A stretch of 64,000 bases of DNA. It comes from Locusta migratoria (taxonomy: Eukaryota > Arthropoda > Insecta > Orthoptera > Acrididae). Both the position numbers and the translations under genes were made by a program. The stretch spans positions 26,825,759 to 26,889,758 of the forward strand of contig CM048744.1 in the NCBI GenBank assembly GCA_026315105.1, in the 5' to 3' direction. A model generated the notes under the pieces. It worked only from the letters and a program-made list of their open reading frames with translations, was not told the origin of the DNA and searched no databases. Of this stretch, positions 33,480 to 44,640 are shown piece by piece. Within the stretch, counting starts at the first letter, position 1. Each line of letters starts with the position of its first letter.

Positions 33480-33985
33480 GACGTAAGACACAGAGCAAAT
33501 GTGGCAGGCGGCGTTAACTTGATCCACGGGAACGGAGCGACTCGGCGAGAAGTTGTTACGTCGCGTCAGCACGTGGCGCGCACGTATCCGGCCGGTCTGC
33601 AGGGAAATAAGCAGCAGCCAGCGAGTGGCGGCAGGCGGCAGGCGGAGGCCGAATGCCGTCGACGTCGACGTCGTCACCGCCACCGCCGGCCCCCTGGGAC
33701 CGCCGCCGGGTTGTCTGGGCGCCTCGTCACGCCGACGCCGACGCAGGCGCCGCTCTCATTAAAGGTCGTCGCGACGCCCTAATTCTGCCCGGGCGTGGAG
33801 CGCACCTGTCTCGCTATTCGTCGCAGCGCGCCTCTGCGAAAACCAGCGCGACAGCGCTTTATTGCGTTTCTCGTAACTCCAGCAGCACTGTGTCTCGCAT
33901 CCGGCCGACAGCGCTACGGAGGAATACGAGACTGGGAGACGCCGCAATTTGCTTACGACTCCGGCGGTAACGAGTCAGGTGATAC
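33480..33985. promoter_or_regulatory. CpG-rich block
   Basis: Dense CpG, GTCGACGTCGACGTCGTC and CCGCC runs within AT-rich flanks. Overlapping frames of 60-105 codons on both strands are low complexity (Arg, Pro, Ala, Ser) and not credible proteins. Possible host CpG-island promoter; direction unknown. Confidence 0.35.
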
Positions 33986-34370
33986 GGCCCGACGTCACAA
34001 CCTGTTACTCCGAATGAGGAATATTATTTCCACTTTGTCGAAATGGCTTGATGGCGTACTGTAGACTTGACGCACTATGTAGGGGTTAATCTCTTCAATA
34101 TACAAGTAAATACGTGAATATAGAGATTAAGAGGAGTTAGTACGCCCTTTACCGACAATGTCACATTTAGTCACTTGAGTTCTTCAGTATTTCAGGATTC
34201 ACTTTAGTAATTGAGATGAAACTTTTACCTGGCATTAAACTGTATGTTCTGAGTCTACTGAGCTACAGTAACTGCATTTCAGCCAGTACTTTCGGAAATA
34301 CAATTTTTTAATTACTCACTTAAAATTTTGGGACCTTTTTTGTACGTTATCCTAAATAATACATCTTATA
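33986..34370. other. Unassigned AT-rich interval
   Basis: No feature recognised. Confidence 0.5.
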
Positions 34371-34620
34371 AAATAGGTTGTATGTGGGTAGATGGGAATG
34401 TATGTTCCAGATCTCCTCCTATAATAATGGTCCGATTAAAACCAAATTTGGTACACATGTTCCTTACTATCAGGCAACAATCGCTGTCGGGATAAGAACC
34501 ATCTACGACGCATACGTAACGAGATATGACGTCATAAACAATGACACTCGTGAAAAACGGCGGCATCATGCGATAATATTCTACATCTGCTCATAAACTA
34601 ATGGACTGATTTCAAACAAA
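34371..34620 (+). repeat. Dispersed TGACGTCA repeat unit
   Basis: AACCAAATTTGGTACACATG followed about 80 bp later by GATATGACGTCATAAACAAT, matching units near 8800-8920 and 37260-37380. Confidence 0.6.
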
Positions 34621-34627
34621 TTTGGTT

Positions 34628-35193
34628 GGGTAAGGTGGTACAAATTCGATATAGGTACAATTCCGATCAACATAAGGTTTCGCGCCATTTGTCAGTCTCG
34701 TTGTGTGGCATTGTAGTGTTGCATGTTTCTACAGCTCCTCCTGTCTTTTCCAAGAATACAACACTTTGTACTAAGGAGATATGCATTTTTTCCTGTTAAG
34801 TGGTAAGTCAAGCTACTTACTCTAACGCACTCGTATAAATTACCTAGTTAAGGGTGACTGGATTCGCTGCCAAAAATGCTATGTTTGGTACCACGAACTA
34901 TGCGTTGGTGTGTGACAGAAAAAGTTATTTTTATGTGGAAGATGCCCGTAATCAAAACTGTATGAGGATTTGATCACAATTGTACCTAGTGTGGTACATT
35001 TTCGGTAGATTTTTCTCAATTCTGAAACCTTTTTTTGTGTTTATACCAACATTTGTAATTGTCTAATATTTGTGTTACATATTCATTAAACATCCAACAA
35101 CAAGTGCCATAGTTAAAAATTATTTGTTTTCTCAATATATTTCCAGTTATAATAACATTTGTCTGAAATGATCGAAATTGTACCACCTTACCC
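34628..35193 (+). mobile_element. Pogo-like miniature element with PHD-like finger
   Basis: Inverted ends of about 23 bp: GGGTAAGGTGGTACAA at 34628 and the complement ending 35193, with TA after the right end. The core of the end (GGGTAAGRTG) is shared with the element at 1966-2273. Inside, 34853-34951 encodes a short cysteine-rich finger in one frame with one internal stop. I infer an internally deleted pogo/Tigger-type element. Confidence 0.6.
34853..34951 (+). pseudogene. C-terminal PHD-like zinc finger of a transposase
   Basis: The frame reads GDWIRCQKCYVWYHELCVGV, a TGA, then KKLFLCGRCP and a stop. The spacing C-x2-C, a W-Y-H-x2-C block and a final C-x2-C fits the end of a PHD-type finger ('WIxCxxCxxWYHxxC...FxCxxC'), which some insect pogo-type transposases carry at the C terminus. 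The TGA at 34913 breaks it. There is no open frame upstream. Confidence 0.5.
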
Positions 35194-35339
35194 TACAAAT
35201 ATTCTTTAAGATCAGGAATCATTCACTATCTTGGCAAAAACCACCTTCGATACATAGTTTATAAGATATCATGACATAAGCTATGAAAACTACCCCATCT
35301 TACGGCTCGTGATAGCGTGATTTTATTCGCCAACTACAC

Positions 35340-36140
35340 TTCTAGAAAATGAAAAAAGGACGTCAATGAATTTGTCAACCCAGCAGAGGATGTATACAAC
35401 TTACGAACACGCACCTCAACATACCAGAGCGTGCACAATCTCGACGCTAGTACCGCAGGATGCAACTTTCTCATGGAGACGCCGGCCGCGGAGGACGAGG
35501 GGACTGAGGCGCTCCAGTCACGGTCTGCACGGCCACTACGGTTGGGGGTTCGAATCCACCCTCGGGCATGGATATTTGTGCCGTCCTTAGTATTAGTTAG
35601 TTCAAAAGTAGTTTAGAAGTTTAGGGACTGATGACCCCGCAGTTAAGTCCCATAAGCTATTCAAACATTTGAACATTTTTCTAATGGAGACGGCCATAGA
35701 GGTCCCGAATGAGGTCGTAAAGTATGGTCTGCAATGCAGTTTCTATGTTATGCCTCAGTATATGTACGAGATACGTGTGGACGTGCATTGTCCTGTTGGA
35801 AAAACACATCGCCTTGTTCGTGCAGGAACCTGGGCAAAACGGGTTGAATGATAGTTTCATAGTACACTATACTGTTCAATTTTCCCACATCGAACACCAG
35901 AGGAGAACGGCTAGTGTAGGTTATGGATCCCCACACCACGATGCCAGATGTCGGCCCCGTTTTCCTCTTTTGCGTACACTCAAGATTTTCGCACTCCCCT
36001 CACGACACCACACACGCGTAAGACCATCATTGGCACCGAGGCAGCGACGACTCTCATCACTGAATACAACACGTCTACATTCGTCCCTTCATAAGCGCCT
36101 ACCGTGACACAATTGGAGGCGGGATGAACGACGTTGGGGC
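35340..36140 (-). pseudogene. Tc1-like transposase copy, minus strand
   Basis: The best frame is 35939-35748: VWGSITYTSRSPLVF and DVFFQQDNARPHVSR (second catalytic Asp in QQDNARPH). Upstream on the minus strand (36140-35940) decayed blocks of the first catalytic region can be followed. Downstream the C-terminal region is split by the SINE at 35482-35677, and the 3' end near 35345 shares CTGGGTTGACAAATTC-type sequence with the opposite copy. Stops and frameshifts throughout. Confidence 0.75.
35482..35677 (+). repeat. Family-1 SINE, full length
   Basis: Flanked by TTTCTCATGGAGACG (35467-35481) and TTTCTAATGGAGACG (35678-35692), a 15-bp duplication with one mismatch. Inserted in the 3' part of the minus-strand Tc1 copy. 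Confidence 0.92.
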
Positions 36141-36760
36141 GTGAGCGGAGGAAATTCTAACGGCACGCATGATCGTTCATCACTGTGAGGGGAGCGATAT
36201 TCTACACTCGCCATTCTACTCTGGTGATTATCTAGAGAACTTCCAACAATGCACGGTACACAGAAACCGTCATTTAATCCGTGTTGCCACCACTCATGCA
36301 CCAACAAGGTGATATGCTTTTCCAACAGGACAACGCAGATCCATATGTATCCCGTACCAACAACATGCTCTTCAAGGTGTACAACTACCCTGGCCAGCAC
36401 GATATCGAGATATCTCCTCAATGAGCATGTTTGGGACGGCATGAAACGTCATGTTGGGCGGTCTGCATGAGCGGCACGAAATCTGGCCCAACTGTGCCAC
36501 CAGGTGGAAATTACGTGGCAGACAATTCCACAAAACCACATTCGGAACATCTACGATCGTCTTCACGAAAGAATTACAGCTTGCATTGCTGCAAAAGGCG
36601 GGTATACTCGGTACTGACGCCAACATTGCAGACGCTCTGGTGACTGTACTCACGTGCCTGTGTGATCGTGTGATGTATACATCCTCAAGAATGTGTCAAT
36701 AAAATTTCACTCTGCTGGGTCGACGAATTCATGGTGTTATTTTTTCATTTTACATATTTG
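36141..36760 (+). pseudogene. Tc1-like transposase copy, plus strand
   Basis: The plus strand reads GDMLFQQDNADPYVSR (second Asp; ARPH replaced by ADPY), then LLNEHVWDGMKRHVGRSA (third acidic residue in EHVW) and the C-terminal NIYDRLHERITACIAAKGGY (36410-36610). It lacks the N-terminal half. It faces away from the minus copy, making a head-to-head pair of related but not identical sequences. Confidence 0.75.
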
Positions 36761-37440
36761 AGAATGAGAGCATTTAGCGACTTGCAATAAACCTTAAACA
36801 TAATTTCAAATTTTTATGAAACTTTTTCTCCCTGACCACCCCAACAAAAGGATGAAAAGAAAAAATTTTATCACTTACTACTTTTCCGATGTTCATGATG
36901 TATATCTATGGCATTTCGCATGTAGTTACAAGTTATTACTCCTATACTATAAATAGTATTCGCGAGACACTTCACAGACAGTACACATACACACCACTGA
37001 ATGTTCCTTCGATATTATATCTCAATTCGAGATACAGTTCATGTGATATGAAGTCGTAAACATTTTGGTTTCGATTTATTACATGTTTACTGCTAACACC
37101 ATTCACGCCATATTTTACAGACATTAGGCACATATACCACTGAATGTACATTTCAATTTACATCATACTACTACACTTATTTAAGGAGATATAACGTCAT
37201 AAAGAATGAAATTTCCGAATAACTGCACATCAGGGGCTATTTTTCCACATCTTTCTACACTAATGGATCGATTTCAACTAAACTTGGTACACTTATTGCT
37301 TACTATCAGACAACATTCGCTGTGGGGTTAAAAACTACGAACAACACATAGATCAGGAGATATGACGTCGAAAACAGAAAGTCACAAAAACTTTCCCATC
37401 GCACGAGGCGTGTTTTACAAGACTAAATTCATCCACTATT
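36761..37440. repeat. Dispersed TGACGTC repeat block
   Basis: Three or more diverged units: ACTTATTTAAGGAGATATAA then CGTCATAAAGAATGAAAT at about 37170-37215, and TTTCAACTAAACTTGGTACA then GATATGACGTCGAAAAC at 37270-37380. Confidence 0.55.
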
Positions 37441-37441
37441 T

Positions 37442-38075
37442 ATTCATCGCAGATTAGAAAGGTCATTGGAATGCTTAACTCAGTCCTATGGATCAGAAAC
37501 GTAATGAACAGTACAAAAAAAATCATATATAAATCTATATTTGAGAGTGCAGTTCTGTACGGAGTGGAAACCTTGACCATAAACAGAAGCACACTAAGAA
37601 ACTACAAGCTTTAGAGATGGATTTCTGGAGAAGATCGGCCAGAATTTCCAGGAAAGAAAAAAAAAGAAACATCGAAATAATAAAGAGGATGGAAATAATA
37701 GAAAGAATAGATGAGGTGATGGATAGAAAGAAATTACGGTGGTACGGGCATGTAAGAAGAATGGAGGACAGCAGAATACCGAAGATGGTACTGGAGTGGC
37801 AACCTGTGGGGAGAAGAAGAAGAGGACGACCGGTGACCACCTGGGTCAAAAATGTACAGCTCACAATGAATAGACTGGGCGCAGAAGAAGAGGACACAAA
37901 AGATAGACACACGTGGAGAAATATAGTGAATAATTAGTGTAAAACCTTATATACTATGTGTATTCATTTCTGGGCGTATTAGTATTTTGGAGGTAAACCT
38001 CTGTAATGAGGACAATCTCAATAATAATAATAATAAATAAAAAAATAAAAAAAAAATAAATAAAAGAGATAGTTT
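37442..38075 (+). pseudogene. LINE 3' end with GRP-type C-terminal motif
   Basis: The 106-codon frame 37617-37937 reads KLRWYGHVRRMEDSRIPKMV, then VGRRRRGRPVTTWVKNVQ, and RHTWRNIVNN before the stop. The pattern 'LRWYGHVxRM...RGRPxxxW' is the C-terminal signature of several RT-encoding LINEs. Upstream, 37540-37610 reads the decayed 'LYGVETLTIN' block. A 3' UTR ends in AATAATAATAATAAATAAA. It is distinct from the RTE and CR1-group copies here; clade not decided. Confidence 0.7.
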
Positions 38076-39006
38076 CTTAATATTACGTACTACAAATCTG
38101 GAAAATTATATTACTGTAGGACACATAACTAGGTTATATTATGATGTCGTAAATATTGAGGTACATGAAAACGAAAGTAAGATGGGCAGATAGTAACGCA
38201 GAAGATGATATAGCGAAAGGGAAGATATATGGAGGCTGGGTTTATGACACAGAGAGAAAGAATGGAAAGGAAGAGATAGGTAGGAAGGGGATAGAATAGA
38301 GAGATGGGAAGGAGGGAGGATGGTTTATGCAAACATAAAGTGGTTAGGAAGTGACATACGAGGAAGAGATTGACAGTAGGCGGTGTTGGCATGAGACGTT
38401 GTGGAGAAGAAATGCAGAGAGAGGGAGAGGGAAGAGAAGGTTGGTAAGAGAGAGAGGGAGATGGACAGGTGGGTTGAGGATGAGGTGGTCATTGAGTAAT
38501 GGAGGATGAGATGTATGAAGGGAATGGGAACATGAAATACATAAAAAGGTGTATGGAATAGATCTGTACCGTTTCTAATATGAGACTGGAAACATCATAC
38601 ACCCGGGAAATGCAGGGTTCCACAGCTAGTCTAATATATAAAAATTAATGTTTGTTTGTCTTTTTATTCGTATTTTCTGTAAGGCTATACCGTACATTAG
38701 ATTGGGATAAAACTTTGTCAAGATATTACTTGCGAAGGTTGTAGGCATAATTATGTGATTGTACGACAAATAATTTAGGACATATAACGTTAGGAACAAT
38801 GAGATGCGGAAAACTGCCGCTTTATGAATGACGTTTAAATGTATTACTTCTTACTTAATGCATACGAAACGTATGTACTAATGAATGCTAATGAATGAAA
38901 CTACAAAATTATTTCTTTCTGCCAATTATAGTTTATGAGACATGACGTCATAAACACTGAAGCGCGTGGGGAAACTGCTGCATCATGTTCGTATTGTATG
39001 CGTCGC
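38076..39006. repeat. Dispersed repeat block with purine-rich core
   Basis: Diverged units of the TGACGTCA repeat at 38110-38160, 38640-38820 and 38900-38990 (GACATGACGTCATAAACACT) surround a long purine-rich strand at 38160-38560 (GAGAGAGGGAGATGG-like). No coding function seen. Confidence 0.5.
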
Positions 39007-39101
39007 CGTTCAAATGTTTGTAAATCTATCGGACCAAACTGCGTGACCATCAGTCCGTAGTTTACAAACTACCTAAACTAAGGTAAACTAACCTAAGAAC
39101 A

Positions 39102-39153
<52 letters not shown>

Positions 39154-39234
39154 CCCCAGGGAGGACTCGAACCTCCGACGGTGAGCAACCGCGCGCTCCG
39201 CAGCGAGGCGCCTTAGACCGCTCGGCTACTCCGT
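39007..39234 (-). repeat. Family-2 SINE with expanded AC microsatellite
   Basis: The minus strand gives a class-II tRNA-like head (GTAGCCGAGCGGTCTAAGGC, B box GGTTCGAGTCC) and the body ending CAAACATTTGAACG. Between head and body an AC run (39099-39151) replaces the short ACACAC seen in other copies. Confidence 0.85.
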
Positions 39235-39957
39235 TAATCTGATTGTGATTAAACTTTGTACACTGAATCTTCAAAACAAGAGTAAAGACACTATCTACGT
39301 AAAATTTTGTATGGTGCATAGTGGTGGGTACTTATCAATAAACTTCGACAACATCTACGGTTTTACTCAGATCTCGACGAAATTTTGTACACCACACCTT
39401 CAAACTAGAGGAACGAAAGGATACACGTAAGATTTCATACGGTGCATGTCAGAGGGTACGGTTCACTACACTTAAAAACCACATCACTGATCACCGTGAA
39501 AGTTAACAAGAGTTACATAATTGTTAACAGATGGAGCAGACAATGGACTCGGGTGGTGGAGGAGGAGTTTGACAGAGAAGAGGAGGGGATTGACAGAGGA
39601 AGGGGAGGGTGGAGATAGGCAGCGAGGGGTAGTAGGATGTGAACAGAGAGAGAGGAGATGAGATGAGGAAATGGGCAGGGATAAAAGGAACGAGAATTTG
39701 GACAGGGAGACAAAGGGGAAGGAGAGATGGGCTAACTTAAGACTGGAATTAATATGTACCAGGGAGACGCCGGATTTTCAGCTCTATGTTATTACTCCTT
39801 GAAAATTTGAATCTACTCGAAACGGTTTCTAAGATTTATAAAAAGCTGCAACAAAAATTTAAGTTTTCAGGAACGACTTGTAAATTTTGAATAGACTGTA
39901 ACTCACTTAATATGTGCTCCTTTTTATTTTATTTTTTATTTATTTATTTATTTTTTT

Positions 39958-39959
<2 letters not shown>
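39235..39959. repeat. Dispersed repeat and purine-rich tract
   Basis: 39240-39480 has two related half units (TTAAACTTTGTACACTGAAT and AATTTTGTACACCACACCTT). 39530-39720 is a purine-rich GGAGGAG tract like 38160-38560. 39900-39959 is T-rich. Confidence 0.45.

Positions 39960-40006
<47 letters not shown>
39960..40006. repeat. Poly-T run (poly-A on minus strand)
   Basis: Forty-seven T in a row directly downstream, on the minus strand, of the frame at 40261-40007. Confidence 0.95.
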
Positions 40007-40007
<1 letters not shown>

Positions 40008-40261
40008 TCACTCAGAAACACTCTGCACCTTACTGTATACCATTCTCTTGATATTTCTCCAAGTTTTTTCTTCCTTCTGGACTCCTTAGTGGCCAACTGC
40101 GCTGCATGTTCTGCTTTATCAATACGAACCTTGTCCGTCCATTCAATTTCTCTGATGCAGTTTGTTCCAGAATTAATATGCTGTAGCTCTTTCACCCTAC
40201 CAATTTTGCCATTGTTAAAAGTAATAGCAGCATCACTGACCCCCCACTTTAGTGTCTTCAT
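40007..40261 (-). pseudogene. Fragment of an unidentified transposon-like protein
   Basis: The minus-strand frame reads WGVSDAAITFNNGKIGRVKE, then LQHINSGTNCIREIEWTDKV and RIDKAEHAAQLATKESRRKK, and runs into the poly-A. The style (FNNG, basic 'KAE..A....KESRRKKK') reminds me of a C-terminal segment in some insect proteins with transposase-like domains, but I cannot name the family. Possibly a retrocopied or transposon-derived fragment. Confidence 0.35.
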
Positions 40262-40644
40262 TCCAATACTATCACAGGGAATCCATATAAGACACTGAAC
40301 GGCTCATTGGGATTTTGTGTCTGACCATGCAGACACTTGTTCAGTGAAGAAGTTCTGCACACAAACGTTTTCACAGATCACCGTGCTCTGCAGTTATTGA
40401 CGTTTGCCAGACTTCCACCTGATCAGTTAGGCAGATGGGCTTTGTACTTACAAAAACTTGGTTTTACAGAGGTTCTCATTCCTGTTTTAGAAAACGTAGC
40501 TGCAGATGCATTATCACGCTCTCTCGATCGACACACAACAATCTGTCCATTGATTTTTGCTAATCCAATTTCAGCCTACTTCACATTTAACACGTCGCTT
40601 TTAAGAATTACGTCTCTTCCTCTTTGAAGGGTATTTCCTCTATA

Positions 40645-40845
40645 AAAAAATGTTCAAATGTTTGTTAAGCTTATGGGACTTAACTACGGGGTCATCAGTC
40701 CCTAAACTTACAAACTACTTCTGAACTACTTACGAACTAGGACGGCACAAATATCCATGCCCGAGGGGGGATTGGAACCCCCGACCGTAGTGGCCGTGCT
40801 GACCGTGACTGGAGCGCCTCAGTCCCCTCGGCCACCGCGGCCGGC
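40645..40845 (-). repeat. Family-1 SINE, full length
   Basis: Perfect 13-bp duplication TATTTCCTCTATA at 40632-40644 and 40846-40858. Complete head and body, little diverged. Confidence 0.95.
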
Positions 40846-40935
40846 TATTTCCTCTATAGAAGACAAAGATTCGATGTTGAATATCATCAAGCAGCAATGT
40901 TGTGAGAAGTCGATTTCGTCTGTTAGATATCATTA

Positions 40936-42270
40936 TTTAGTTAGATTAGATTAGATTAATACTTGTTCCATAGGACATATATACGGCATTTCGAAATGAC
41001 GTGGAACGTGTCAGTTTAGTAAATGGTGTCTATACATGACAATATTTTAAGGAATTTTTAATTTTCATTTTTTTATTATTACTTTATTTTTATTTTGTGT
41101 TATCTAAAAGTGTAGAAGGAGTAGTCATTCAGAAATTCCTTTAATTTGTTTTTAAATACCAGTTGGCTAGGTCAGATTTTTGATGCTACTTGGTAGGTGA
41201 CCGAAGAGTTTTGTAGCAGCATAATTCACCACTTTCTGAGAAAAAGTTAGATTTAACCTTGATTAGTGAATATCACCCTTTCTCCTAGTGTTGTAGTTAT
41301 ACACACTGCTATTGCGTTTGTTAATAACAGATTTCAAGAGTAAATACATTATATTGTGAAGCTACAGTGAAGATCCCTAGATCATTAAATAATTGTCTGC
41401 AGGATGTTATTGGATGGACTTCAGCAATTATTCGGATTACACGCTTTTGTACAATGAATACTTTTTTACTCAATGTTAAATTACGTTAGAATATGATCCC
41501 ATATGAAAGCAGTGAATGAAAATAGGCATAGTAAGCTAATTTACTGAGATGTATATCACCAAATTTTGGAATGACCCTGATAGCATAAACAGCTTAACTC
41601 AAACGTTTCAGGAGATCTTCAATGTGTTTCTTCCAATTCAATCCCTCGTCAATGCAAACACCTAATAATTTTGAACATTCTACCTTAGCTACAGATTTAT
41701 GTTCAAAGTCGAAATTTATTAATGGTGTCATGCCAGTTACTGTACGAAACTGTATATCCTGGGTTTTATCAAAGTTTAGTGAGAGTCTATTTGTAGAGAA
41801 CCACTTAATAATTTTCTGAAAGTCATCATTTAAAATTTCATCAGTTAATTCCTGATTGTCAGGCTTGTATCGTCAGCAAAAAGAACTAGCTTAGCATCTT
41901 CGTGAATATAGAGTGGCAAGTAATTAATATATATTAAGAACAGAAAAGGACCCAAGACCGAACCTTTTGGGACCCTATTATTGATAACTCCCCAGTTAGA
42001 AGAATTACTTGTTTCTTCTGTAACAGGTGATCTGTTTATTTCAACTTTTTGCCCTCTTCCAGTTAAGTATTATTTAAACCATTTGTGCACTGTCCCACTC
42101 ATGCCATAATACGTAAGCTTATCTAGAAGAATCTCATGATTTACACAATCAAAAGCCTTTAATACATCACAAAAAATCCCAACTGGTGATGTCCGGTTAT
42201 TCAAAGCATTTAATATTTCTTCAGTTAATTTATCAGTGAAGGTAGTACCGAACAACATTTTTTTAAATGC
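40936..42270 (-). pseudogene. LINE RT fragment with TAATC-repeat tail
   Basis: The minus strand reads GIFCDVLKAFDCVNHEILLD, then TYYGMSGTVHKWF, PKGSVLGPFLFLIYIN and LFADDTSL (42258-41850). A long decayed C-terminal region follows, and a tail of TCTAATCTAATC repeats at 40940-40962. Of the CR1/Jockey superclade by its RT blocks, but different from LINEs A-C. It lies inside the gypsy relic. 5'-truncated within the RT. Confidence 0.72.
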
Positions 42271-42783
42271 TTAAAGTCTGACATCACTTGTCTTCTTTAC
42301 ATTCCACAATATCTACTTAACAAACTGATTTGCACATTATGGCCCAAGAATATGTTTTCTTCTACTTCGAGCGTTTGCTGTTTTCTGAGTAGAGGAAAAT
42401 GCAGCACCCTTGTTTTGCTTAAATGTAAACTATGCCACAAAGCTAAATCCGATGTATCTTCGCATTTTGCTCGTCATTTTACTTCTATTGCTATAAAACC
42501 ACTTTATCTAGAATACATGGATCTCTATGGTCCAGGCCCTTCAAAAGACATGGATTTCATTATGTGTTTGCTGTAGTGTATCTCAGGTCCATATTTGATT
42601 CTTTTATGGCATAATGCAAAGCTTCGGCCAAGACTGTTTCAGCAGCATTTGTAACTTTTTAGAAGAAAGGAGATCATGTAAAACATGTAATCTCTGACAA
42701 TGGACCACAATTTCTAACACAAATGTTCACTCTCATCCCAGCAAGTAGAAATACGAAATTAGTTTCTATCTCTTTGAACCACA

Positions 42784-42987
42784 AATGTTCAAATGTTTGT
42801 TAAGTTTATGGGACTAGTCTATAGGACTTAAGTACGGGTCATCAGTCCTTAACCTTACAAACTACTTACGAACTACCTTATACTAAGGACGGCACAAATA
42901 TCCATGCCCGAGGGGGGATTGAACCCCCGACCGCAGTGGCCATGCAGACCGTGACTGGAGCGCCTCAAGTCCCGCGGCCACCGCGGC
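42784..42987 (-). repeat. Family-1 SINE, full length
   Basis: Perfect 12-bp duplication CTTTGAACCACA (42772-42783 and 42988-42999), inside the gypsy integrase region. A tandem-like GGGACTAGTCTATAGGACTT alters the body. Confidence 0.92.
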
Positions 42988-43480
42988 CTTTGAACCACAC
43001 AGCTACTAATCCTGCAGAAAGGATCATGAAAGAGATAGGCAATTAATTTAGACTTTACTGCCTCAGTAAAGGCACAAAATGGGATCTATATATTTTTATA
43101 TTTTCAAGGACATAGTAAATTTTTTACCAAACGATTCTACCCTACTTTTTCCATATTATGTTCTAAAAGGCAAATACCCTTCAGACAAAAGTAGAGAAAT
43201 CATGCCCTTTCCAAAATCAAGATGTTTAACACTTCACAAAATTTTCTTGATCAACCTGATACTACACAAGACCTCATGTACCAACACAATTCATCACGCT
43301 CCACACTTACTTACGTTCTCATACTTAACTCAAAGTACCGTCCAAATAAATTTCTAAACACCGCTGAGGTCTTGATATAGACCATTCCCGGCACGTAGCC
43401 GGTGTTCTCCGATTTCCAATGTTGTTCTTGTTTCTTCGTGATCCTGATAATTATGAATTCCTCCATTTCCCTATCCTTCA

Positions 43481-43893
43481 TCCACATTTTATTTCAGATT
43501 TAGGAAACCTTATTGCACTTTACTTATTTAGTTGTTCTTCTTCACTGTTCCCTGAGTTCCTCAACACAATGTACTGCTTTCTTGCATTTTTCTGGATTCG
43601 ACCAGTTCTCCATACAAAATCACTTCAATGTTTTTTCTCTATTCATTTGAATTATTGTCTTGACTTGATTTTTGAAAATACAGAAAGGCCAATAACGTTT
43701 CTTTAACTGGATGACATTTCTTATCTCTAAAGATAATAGCACGTCCTTTTCTTCTTTTTCTTTACGTAAGTTGTACGTTAAATGAAATAATCAAATATAG
43801 CATATACCTCTGATATATTATCTCATAATCCCTACGAAGAACAACATACATTGCACGTTATCCGCAGGTCGCGTCAAAGAGGATTAGCAGAAT

Positions 43894-43946
<53 letters not shown>

Positions 43947-44274
43947 GGGCTAGAGAGAGAGAAGGACATGCGTAAAAAGTGTAATGATATGTGCACAGAA
44001 TAGCTTTCAGAGTAGTTATTTCACTAAAAGCCATACAGACCATCCAGTATTGGGAGTTAATTATAATGGGTTCTCGGTATATGACGTTCCATTACGAGGT
44101 CCACTCTAACCACAGGTACGTATTAACGACGACTCTATGAACTATTCATCGAAACATTCAGAGATCAAACACATTACAATTTTCGACCTCAATGTATTCA
44201 TTATGTCGTATATATTAATTATATGTTTGTAGTACATTTTATGTCTGTGCCTCATACTTCACAGCGGTATTCAT
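43481..44274. other. Unassigned interval with an AG microsatellite
   Basis: 43481-43860 may be gypsy 3' sequence but has no recognisable motif. 43897-43942 is a clean AG repeat. 43943-44274 shows nothing. Confidence 0.45.
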
Positions 44275-44407
44275 TGTCAATCAATCTTCAACACAGCCGC
44301 AGTGTTTGTTGACATAAGGAAAGCTTATGACCAGATTTGGTGAGACGAGTTGATACGGAAACTTCATAAACATAATACCACACAAGATTGTTCTACAAAT
44401 CTAATCG

Positions 44408-44438
<31 letters not shown>
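44275..44438 (+). pseudogene. Small LINE RT fragment and poly-T
   Basis: 44290-44380 reads TAAVFVDIRKAYDQIW, a stop, then DELIRKLHKHN, matching RT palm motif A of Jockey-like LINEs ('FxDxxKAFDxxW'). It is followed by 29 T at 44410-44438. Confidence 0.5.
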
Positions 44439-44540
44439 CGTGACGGGAGGAGGTCCTCGAGATAGAAGGCAAATAGTCGGATACTAGAGTGGCAAGTGGG
44501 GGGGAGGGGGGCAAGGGTCCAATATTATCTCCAATGTTGC

Positions 44541-44640
44541 GTAATATACAGGGTATTTCCGAAAGAGAGAGCAAAACTTTTACATGACATGGACAATACT
44601 CCACTGACCCTTTTGATGTAGGGTACCTGAGGCTGAAAAT
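44541..44640 (+). repeat. Direct repeat copy 1
   Basis: A segment of about 100 bp starting ACAGGGTATTTCCGAAAGAG and ending CCTGAGGCTGAAAATAAATT. It recurs at 45941-46040 with few changes. ACAGGGTGTTTCC resembles the terminus of a DNA element. Confidence 0.7.

Larger units (their letters stand above)
40336..43480 (+). pseudogene. Ty3/gypsy-type pol remnant, multiply interrupted
   Basis: RNase H end at 40340-40560 (VFTDHRALQLLTFARLP, LGRWALYLQKLGF, AADALSRS). Integrase zinc region and core at 42351-42570 (CKLCHKAKSD, YLEYMDLYGPGPSKDMDF) and 42660-43030 (HVKHVISDNGPQFLTQMF, then NPAERIMKEIG). A weak C-terminal region continues to about 43480. Interrupted by a SINE (40645-40845), a LINE (40936-42270) and a SINE (42784-42987). 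No LTRs, gag, protease or RT core are visible here. Multiple stops make it a relic. Confidence 0.75.

Noticed and set aside
33501..34064. Frames of 60-105 codons in the second CpG block
   Set aside because: Low-complexity products open on both strands; no homology recognised.
39062..39319. 85-codon frame across the AC microsatellite
   Set aside because: It translates a SINE head and a dinucleotide run (alternating Cys-Val).
40336..43480. Endogenous retrovirus with envelope gene
   Set aside because: Only RNase H and integrase of Ty3/gypsy type are visible; no envelope-like frame found after 43030.
43419..43706. 95-codon frame rich in Phe, Leu and Ser
   Set aside because: Could mimic a membrane protein, but it lies in AT-rich gypsy-flank DNA with no family match.
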